Assembly (NCBI GenBank): GCA_903897155.1
Contig: CAIUAO010000039.1
Coordinates: 1-5,382, forward strand
DNA from: an uncultured Actinomycetes bacterium
Lineage (GTDB): Bacteria; Actinomycetota; Actinomycetes; Nanopelagicales; Nanopelagicaceae
Reading direction: 5' to 3'
DNA: 5,382 nucleotides
Shown: positions 1-4,698 of the stretch, piece after piece
Position numbering within the stretch: position 1 is the first letter of the stretch
How the letters are laid out: each line of letters begins with the position of its first letter
Made by a program: the position numbers and the translations under genes
Notes under the pieces: generated by a model
Databases searched by the model: none
What the model was told of the DNA's origin: nothing
Seen by the model: only the letters and a program-made list of their open reading frames with translations

Positions 1-42
1 GAATACATCGTCGTAAGTCAGATCATGGGTTGGATTGCTTAA
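1..42 (+). CDS. 3' end of an unidentified upstream gene (partial)
   Basis: Frame 1 is open from the window edge and stops at TAA 40-42, giving the 13-residue tail EYIVVSQIMGWIA. It ends 45 bp before tatB and on the same strand. Frame 2 stops within a few codons. Frame 3 stays open but runs out of frame into tatB, so frame 1 is the sensible reading. In other actinobacteria the gene before tatB is often an HtrA-type protease in a sigE / anti-sigma cluster, but 13 residues are too few to identify the product and none is assigned. Confidence 0.35.
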   Translation, partial: EYIVVSQIMGWIA

Positions 43-52
43 GAAACGCACG

Positions 53-81
53 TTGCCTAACTATACACCCAGCAGTATCGT
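53..81 (+). promoter_or_regulatory. candidate promoter for tatB, possibly leaderless
   Basis: TTGCCT (53-58) and TATCGT (76-81) each match four of six bases of the housekeeping -35 and -10 boxes and are separated by exactly 17 bp. The tatB ATG starts 7 bases after the -10 box, where transcription would begin, so the mRNA would have no leader. This fits the lack of any purine-rich ribosome binding site before the ATG (the preceding bases are TCGTTCCTTT). It is a pattern match only. Confidence 0.35.
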
Positions 82-87
82 TCCTTT

Positions 88-414
88 ATGTTCGGTTTAA
101 GCGTGGAGAAGGTGCTTTTCTTGGCAATCCTTGGTGCATTCCTAGCCGGCCCAGAGAGATTGCCAAAGCTTGCTGTTGAAGCAGCGCGCTTCATCCAAAA
201 AATGCGTGGGCTCAGTAGCCGTGCTTTATCTGAATTCAAAGAACAACTTGGCCCTGAATTTGAAAACTTAGATGTCAGCGACTTAAACCCGCGCAGGTTT
301 ATAGCAAAGAACCTTGATGAGATTGCAAGAAGTGTGCAAAGAACAGTTGAACCAGCGTCAGCTGATATATCTATGGCTATTAAGCCGGCGCAGATTGATC
401 CTGATCTTCTTTAA
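88..414 (+). CDS. tatB: Sec-independent protein translocase subunit TatB
   Basis: TatB acts with TatC in the cytoplasmic membrane as the receptor that binds twin-arginine signal peptides before folded proteins are exported through TatA. The 108-residue product has the family layout: a very short N-terminus, one membrane helix at about residues 4-20 carrying the conserved acidic residue (Glu7), and the hinge GPERLP at 21-26. An amphipathic, charged helix follows to about residue 60, then a polar tail. The segment GPEFENLDVSDLNPRRF (about 75-91) is typical of actinobacterial TatB. The start at MFGLS is fixed by this layout. There is no Shine-Dalgarno sequence, and a promoter ending 6 bp upstream suggests leaderless translation. 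The stop overlaps the stop of the convergent gene. TatA is a homologue, but the GPERLP hinge and tail favour TatB. Confidence 0.93.
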   Translation: MFGLSVEKVLFLAILGAFLAGPERLPKLAVEAARFIQKMRGLSSRALSEFKEQLGPEFENLDVSDLNPRRFIAKNLDEIARSVQRTVEPASADISMAIKPAQIDPDLL

Positions 415-1097
415 GGCTTTCGAGCATGCCTCTTAATTTGCGTGCGATCTATCGGAATTAAAATTCCAATAATCACAACTCCAAAGGTAATGATGATGGC
501 AACGGTAATGATCCATTTTGCCCAGCCCAGGCTTGCTTCATCTAAGAATGCATAGGGCCATTGTTTAATGACGCTGCTGCGAAGGAGGGTATAGAGCAAA
601 TAAGTAATTGGAATGATGTAAAACTGAGGAATCTTGCGTGCATCAAAGAGTGCGCGAGGCCCACATTTAAACCAGACCACAAGAGCTAAGACTGGAACAA
701 TTCCATGCAGAACAACGCTAGTTGCGATATTCCAGCCTTTAGGTGGAGTCACTGGCGCAATAAGAGCGTTATATAAAATTCCTGTAATAGTGATCATAAG
801 AACACTGGTTGGAATAAGAATCAACATAGGTTTGCGCTTGTCAAGCGGATCCTTAGCTAAACGTATCGCTACGTAGGCAATCAAGATATTACTCCAGATT
901 GTGAAGTAACTAAGGAAATCAATTACTCGGGGGAGAGCACCTTTTACGCCAAAGTGGTTCTGAAAGAGTGTGGAATCGGTGATGGGGACAGGCCCGATAT
1001 TAAAAATATTAAGAACTAATGAGCCGCTAAGGCCTAAGCATGCAAAGACGGCCAAAGCTTTGTACCAATTCTTCTTATCTTGAATTGTTAAGGTCAT
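411..1097 (-). CDS. Pr6Pr-type six-helix integral membrane protein
   Basis: The 228-residue product has six hydrophobic segments at about 12-32, 60-80, 90-112, 125-143, 156-173 and 191-215, and a basic C-terminus (IKRHARKP). It matches the bacterial Pr6Pr family, of unknown function: FTIWSNILIAYVA in helix 2, LHGIVPVLALVVW in helix 4 followed by CGPRALF, then a PYAFLD…G segment before helix 6. These proteins look distantly similar to eukaryotic AIG1/ADTRP (FAR-17a) membrane hydrolases, which use an intramembrane Thr and His. Thr66 and His131 are in comparable places here, but that is inference. The ATG has no Shine-Dalgarno sequence and the gene may be leaderless. It is separated from the upstream small gene by a terminator, so it is probably transcribed alone. 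It converges on tatB with a shared TTAA stop. Family confidence is good; function is unknown. Confidence 0.8.
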   Translation of the reverse strand: MTLTIQDKKNWYKALAVFACLGLSGSLVLNIFNIGPVPITDSTLFQNHFGVKGALPRVIDFLSYFTIWSNILIAYVAIRLAKDPLDKRKPMLILIPTSVLMITITGILYNALIAPVTPPKGWNIATSVVLHGIVPVLALVVWFKCGPRALFDARKIPQFYIIPITYLLYTLLRSSVIKQWPYAFLDEASLGWAKWIITVAIIITFGVVIIGILIPIDRTQIKRHARKP

Positions 1098-1103
1098 GTG
1101 AAA

Positions 1104-1132
1104 ATGGTACTAGCCGAGGGTGAAATAAATAA
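1104..1132 (-). promoter_or_regulatory. weak candidate promoter for the Pr6Pr gene
   Basis: On the minus strand TACCAT (plus 1104-1109) matches four of six -10 bases and ends 6 bp before the ATG, the same geometry as for tatB. This would give a leaderless mRNA. The -35 position at 17 bp spacing is TTATTT (plus 1127-1132), a poor match that lies in the T-rich tail of the preceding terminator. Support is thin and rests mainly on the missing ribosome binding site. Confidence 0.2.
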
Positions 1133-1153
1133 AGACCCGAGGTATTCCCCGGG
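1120..1153 (-). terminator. Rho-independent terminator after the small lysine-rich gene
   Basis: Read on the minus strand, CCCGGGG, loop AATA, CCTCGGG form a 7-bp stem with one G:U pair, followed by the T-rich run TCTTTATTTATTT. It lies about 18 bp after the stop of the 35-residue gene and directly before the start region of the Pr6Pr gene, so it separates the two transcripts. Confidence 0.7.
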
Positions 1154-1170
1154 CCCCTATTGAATAATTT

Positions 1171-1278
1171 TTATTCCTTCTTTGACTTCTTTTCTTGCTT
1201 AGCCAGACGCTTTTCCTTCAGCGACATCTTTGGCTCCTTCTTGGTATTTGCATTGCTCTTTTGTTCTTTGTTGGCCAT
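1171..1278 (-). CDS. 35-residue lysine-rich small protein
   Basis: This short frame starts at ATG (plus 1276-1278) and ends in TAA (plus 1171-1173). The product has 12 Lys, 1 Arg and 5 Glu in 35 residues, with no aromatic residue or Cys, no membrane segment and no signal peptide. It should be disordered or a single charged helix in the cytoplasm. The central block KMSLKEKRLAKQEKK recalls short SLKEKR-type hypothetical proteins that I remember from other actinobacteria; I cannot confirm this by search. Support for a real gene is a good ribosome binding site (AGAAGGGA, about 7 bp before the ATG), flanking terminators on both sides, and placement in an otherwise empty gap. RNA binding or ribosome association is possible for such a basic peptide, but no function can be assigned. 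Confidence 0.62.
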   Translation of the reverse strand: MANKEQKSNANTKKEPKMSLKEKRLAKQEKKSKKE

Positions 1279-1341
1279 GTGAAAATCCCTTCTCTACTAA
1301 AACTATGAACTGCTGGGCTTTAGATTACCCCACAAGGCAAT

Positions 1342-1379
1342 AAAAAAGCCCGGCTAGATCGCTCCAGTCGGGCCTTTTT
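1342..1379 (-). terminator. Rho-independent terminator of the oxidase operon
   Basis: The arms GCCCG (1348-1352) and CGGGC (1369-1373) form a GC core with a loop of about 16 bases that can pair partly further inward. Outside the core lie AAAAAA (1342-1347) and TTTTT (1375-1379), offset by one C:A mismatch. On the minus strand it reads as a hairpin followed by TTTTTT, 14 bp after the subunit III stop. The symmetry would let it work on either strand, but no + strand gene runs into it. Confidence 0.88.
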
Positions 1380-1393
1380 CTACTGATGTTTTC

Positions 1394-2002
1394 TTATTTA
1401 AACGAGGTTGTGAAGGCTGAAAGAATTCCGCCAATCATCACCCACGTGAACCATGAACCCGCAACACGTTGGCGCCACTCTTCAAGTACTGGGTCAAGCA
1501 AGTTCCCGCGCAGGCCGCGAAGGAAAAGACCGAGTGTGATGAAAGCAGTGATGATGTAGTGGAACATGTTCGTGCCAGCGAAAATGATCCAGTTGGAAGC
1601 ATATGCACCGTTATAGAACGGGCGTCCATTTGCATCTTGCGCGACGAATGGCATATTGCAAACTTGGTGCCACTGATACCAAGCTCCAATAATAAGAAGC
1701 ACAGTTGAAAGCGCCATTGCTGGAACTCGAAGACTGCGATTCCTCATTGATACGCGGTGGGCAATAAAGACAATAATAAATGGAACGATTACCCACCAAC
1801 TAGAAGCTGTTGAGAATGTCTTAACTCCCTTTGGAAGCCACGCATTATTGACATTGAGGTTACGTAGGTAGAACCAAGAGAAGATGATTGCAAAGAGGAA
1901 TGAACCATCTGCAACGATCAACAAGCGGACACCTAAGCGCTCACGGCGACCAACCTTTTCAGGTGAATCGTGGTGAACGTGGAACTCTGTATGAGTAGCC
2001 AT
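1394..2002 (-). CDS. ctaE: Cytochrome c oxidase subunit III (divergent, five-helix type)
   Basis: Subunit III stabilises the oxidase core and supports proton uptake by subunit I. The 202-residue product has five likely membrane helices at about 25-46, 69-84, 96-112, 137-162 and 183-201, the usual bacterial short form. Family marks are the first-helix segment ending FSWFYLRNLN, where Asp32 lies near the position of the usual acidic residue, the helix-4 segment GTNMFHYIITAFITLGLF with His148, and W…WxxRV…SWFTWV before the last helix. The N-terminus is His-rich (four His in the first 11 residues). The ATG directly follows the subunit I stop (TAAATG), with AAGGAG 10 bp upstream inside subunit I. 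It is the last gene of the operon, followed at once by a strong terminator; no subunit IV gene (ctaF) follows. The sequence is distant from standard actinobacterial CtaE. Confidence 0.88.
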   Translation of the reverse strand: MATHTEFHVHHDSPEKVGRRERLGVRLLIVADGSFLFAIIFSWFYLRNLNVNNAWLPKGVKTFSTASSWWVIVPFIIVFIAHRVSMRNRSLRVPAMALSTVLLIIGAWYQWHQVCNMPFVAQDANGRPFYNGAYASNWIIFAGTNMFHYIITAFITLGLFLRGLRGNLLDPVLEEWRQRVAGSWFTWVMIGGILSAFTTSFK

Positions 2003-3898
2003 TTACTTAGCACTCCTTCCGTAGTTGTAAGGATCACTTGTAACAACAGGTGGTTCATCGAAGTTCACTAGAGGTACTGGATAAGGAACAGTCCACTCAA
2101 GTGTCTTTGATCCCCATGGATTCATAGGGGCGATAATGCCGCTACGCCACGAGTGGATGATGGCCCAGAGTAGGACGATCATTCCAAGACCAACACTGTA
2201 AGCACCGATGGTGCTAATGAGGTTTGCATGTGCAAAGGCTTGCGCATAGTCAGCAACACGTCGTGGCTGACCAGCTGCCCCTGCCATAAACATGCCAAGG
2301 AAGAGAACGTTAAATCCAATCTGGATAAGCCAGAAAGAAATATAACTTGCACGGTCATTGAGCATTCGACCTGTCATTTTAGGGAACCAGAAGGCAAGTG
2401 CTCCGATTGCGCCAGTAAGGGCAGCGCCCATCAGCGTGTAATGGAAGTGAGCTGTTACAAACATTGATCCATGGAGGTAGTTATCAGCAGGAACGTCTGA
2501 AAGATAAATTCCAGTAATTCCACCGATCAAAAAGTCCCAGATAAATGCATATACAGAGAGCATCGGCATCTTCATCCATGGCTTACCACGCCAGAGCGTT
2601 CCAACAAGAACAAGGAACAAAAGTCCGGTCGGAACAGAAATGAATTCTGTTGTAATCATGAAGGGACCGTTTAGACTTGGCATCCATCCTGACATATACA
2701 TGTGGTGAGCCCATACCAATACGGATAAACCAGCGATACCGGCAAAGCCAGCGATGGCTGCTCCATAAGAGAATAAAGGCTTACGTACAAATACAGGTGC
2801 GATCTCCATAAGAGCTGCAACACCTGGAATCAAGATGACGTACACCTCAGGGTGTCCCATGATCCAGAATAGGTTGGCATATAACCAACCACTTCCACCA
2901 ACGTTGGCATCATAGAAGCCGGTGCTGATGGTGCGGTCTAAGCCAGTTTGAATCATTGCAACCATAAATGTTGGGAATGCTGGGATAGCAAGTGCAACAG
3001 AAATTGTTGCTCCTACTACGAAGATTGGAACGCGGTTCCACTTCATACCCTTAGCACGCATAGCAACAACAGTGGTTGTGATATTCATGCCAGCGACCGC
3101 AGTTGAAACAGCGAAAATAATGATTGTTGCTAGGAAGGCATTCATGCCTGGCCCTGCTTGATCACTGAGTGGTGCATAAGCGGTCCAACCGGTTGGAATT
3201 CCGCCAAGGAACCATGCGCTACAGAGCACAGGGATCGCTGTGAAAAGAACCCACCATGAAAGTGCATTCAAACGAGGGAAAGCCATATCAGCTGCGCCAA
3301 TCATGATTGGCATGATGTAGTTACCGAAAGGTCCAGTTGAAACAATGATCATCGCAATAATCATTGTGATTCCGTGGAGACCAACAAGTGAGTTGTAAAT
3401 AATAGGAGCAATGAAATGTGACCCAGGTGTTGCAAGATTCGTACGGATCATCATCGCCATTGTTCCACCAACACCAAGCATTGCCATTACGCCAACAAGA
3501 TATTGGATACCAACAACTTTGTGGTCTGTGCAGTACTTGAAATAACGCTTGATACCTTGGCCATCACCAGCAAGATATAGCTGCTCTTCAGCAGTCAGAT
3601 CTTTGCCAATGAGCCATCTAAATGGACCAATGAGGGCGCCGATACCAACAAGGAATCCAAAGCTCCATGCAAACATGGTGCAGAGGATTGTGACGTTTAC
3701 GAAATGGGTATTTGTCATATCCATTCCATGATTCACGCGCCATGGGCTTCCAAAGTGGTGACGTAGTAAGTAATAAGTAATGACGGCAAAGAGGATGCCA
3801 ACAACTGTTCCCGAACCCATATTAAGTCTGGTGATCAGACTACGTTCTGGATTTGGTATTGGCCTAGCTGATGCTGGCTTATGAGAAAGAGTGGTCAT
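2003..3898 (-). CDS. ctaD: Heme-copper oxidase subunit I, A-family, K-channel altered
   Basis: This is the catalytic subunit that reduces O2 to water at heme a3-CuB. The 631-residue product carries the heme a ligands His175 and His486, heme a3 ligand His484 (HFH), and CuB ligands His349, His398 and His399. The His-Tyr pair lies in GHPEVY (His349, Tyr353), and PRR at 545-547 would bind heme propionates. D-channel residues are present: Asn193, Asp204, Asn211 and Glu351. The usual core begins near residue 124 (TDHK). Ahead of it are about 120 extra residues with two membrane helices (about 31-49 and 66-90). The K-channel Lys is Leu427 and its Ser is Met364; the Mg-site Asp is Gly477. The tail NPWGSKTLEWTVPYPVP is family-typical. 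The start overlaps the subunit II stop (ATGA), with GGAGGA 8 bp upstream. Heme type (a or o) cannot be read from sequence. Confidence 0.95.
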   Translation of the reverse strand: MTTLSHKPASARPIPNPERSLITRLNMGSGTVVGILFAVITYYLLRHHFGSPWRVNHGMDMTNTHFVNVTILCTMFAWSFGFLVGIGALIGPFRWLIGKDLTAEEQLYLAGDGQGIKRYFKYCTDHKVVGIQYLVGVMAMLGVGGTMAMMIRTNLATPGSHFIAPIIYNSLVGLHGITMIIAMIIVSTGPFGNYIMPIMIGAADMAFPRLNALSWWVLFTAIPVLCSAWFLGGIPTGWTAYAPLSDQAGPGMNAFLATIIIFAVSTAVAGMNITTTVVAMRAKGMKWNRVPIFVVGATISVALAIPAFPTFMVAMIQTGLDRTISTGFYDANVGGSGWLYANLFWIMGHPEVYVILIPGVAALMEIAPVFVRKPLFSYGAAIAGFAGIAGLSVLVWAHHMYMSGWMPSLNGPFMITTEFISVPTGLLFLVLVGTLWRGKPWMKMPMLSVYAFIWDFLIGGITGIYLSDVPADNYLHGSMFVTAHFHYTLMGAALTGAIGALAFWFPKMTGRMLNDRASYISFWLIQIGFNVLFLGMFMAGAAGQPRRVADYAQAFAHANLISTIGAYSVGLGMIVLLWAIIHSWRSGIIAPMNPWGSKTLEWTVPYPVPLVNFDEPPVVTSDPYNYGRSAK

Positions 3899-4698
3899 TG
3901 TTGTGTTCCTCCAGTTGCCTTAGCTTGAGAGACCCAGCTGTTGAAATCTGCGACAGATTCAACATGTCCTGATGTTTCCATATATGCATGATTAAGTCCG
4001 CATAATTCAGCGCACTTCACGTCAAAGACACCAAGTTTATCTGGTGTTGTGCGAGCTATCGTTGTGGATAGACGGTTTGCATCTACCTTCACGCCCAGTT
4101 GTACTGGCCAGAATGAGTGATTGACATCTGCAGAGATAACTCGGAATTCAACTGGTTGATTGATTGGCAAGTTTAATTCGTGAGATGTAATGCCTTGTGC
4201 TGGATAGTTAAAGGACCAGTTCCATTGTGAACCTGTCACATCAACAACAAGTGCGTTATTTGAACCGGCTAGCGCATCGCTTGACCATGTGTTCATCTCC
4301 GTGATACCCCACACGATTGCCACAATCGTAAAGAGCACTGAAACAGCTGACCAAATGACAACAACTGGACCATGGGTTTTAATGCCTGGGCCATCTTCTG
4401 GTGGAGGTGTATCACCACGGTGCATATTGATAAATGACTCCATGGCGATAGCTAGTACTACGCCTGCGATCGGAGCTGAAATAACGGTGAACCAAATCAT
4501 GATGTCTTCATTACCTTGCATTTCCTTTGACATCACATTTGGCATCCAGTGTGGGTAAACCCAGAGGCCTAGAACAACGAAAACCGCTGTAAAGAAAATA
4601 CCCAAAACAAATGTTTGGCTAACATCTTTACGCTTGAGAAAGGTTCCAACTCGTTGTCCGGGTGTTGGTAGCAGATCCTGATCGTCGTGGTGCGCCAT
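3895..4698 (-). CDS. ctaC: Heme-copper oxidase subunit II with CuA domain
   Basis: Subunit II receives electrons from cytochrome c or another carrier at its CuA centre and passes them to heme a. The 267-residue product has all CuA ligands: His194 (in DVNHSFWP), Cys229, Glu231, Cys233, His237 and Met240 (CAELCGLNHAYM). The aromatic electron-entry motif is WNWSFNY (159-165). The intact site makes it a cytochrome c oxidase rather than a quinol oxidase. Three hydrophobic segments are visible (about 28-48, 66-88 and 111-132), one more than usual. The N-terminus is soluble and His/Asp-rich, with no lipobox signal peptide of the kind common in actinobacterial CtaC, and no fused cytochrome c domain follows. 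The ATG directly abuts the stop of the upstream gene (TAAATG). Only a weak, distant purine run precedes it, so translation probably depends on coupling. Confidence 0.95.
   Translation of the reverse strand: MAHHDDQDLLPTPGQRVGTFLKRKDVSQTFVLGIFFTAVFVVLGLWVYPHWMPNVMSKEMQGNEDIMIWFTVISAPIAGVVLAIAMESFINMHRGDTPPPEDGPGIKTHGPVVVIWSAVSVLFTIVAIVWGITEMNTWSSDALAGSNNALVVDVTGSQWNWSFNYPAQGITSHELNLPINQPVEFRVISADVNHSFWPVQLGVKVDANRLSTTIARTTPDKLGVFDVKCAELCGLNHAYMETSGHVESVADFNSWVSQAKATGGTQQ

Noticed and set aside
57..239. Minus-strand frame of 60 residues opposite tatB
   Set aside because: It overlaps the most diagnostic part of tatB in antisense and shows no features.
634..876. Plus-strand frame of 80 residues opposite the Pr6Pr gene
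   Set aside because: It is a shadow of a six-helix membrane protein whose own sequence is family-like.
1438..1799. Short frames on both strands within subunit III (1438-1689 minus, 1469-1708 plus, 1611-1799 minus)
   Set aside because: All overlap a well supported oxidase gene in other phases, and their products have no family features.
2228..3731. Plus-strand frames of 60-79 residues opposite subunit I
   Set aside because: They are antisense to a strongly conserved gene, show no recognisable domain, and have no sign of expression of their own.
4289..4558. Plus-strand frame of 89 residues opposite subunit II
   Set aside because: It mirrors the membrane and linker region of subunit II and has no independent support.
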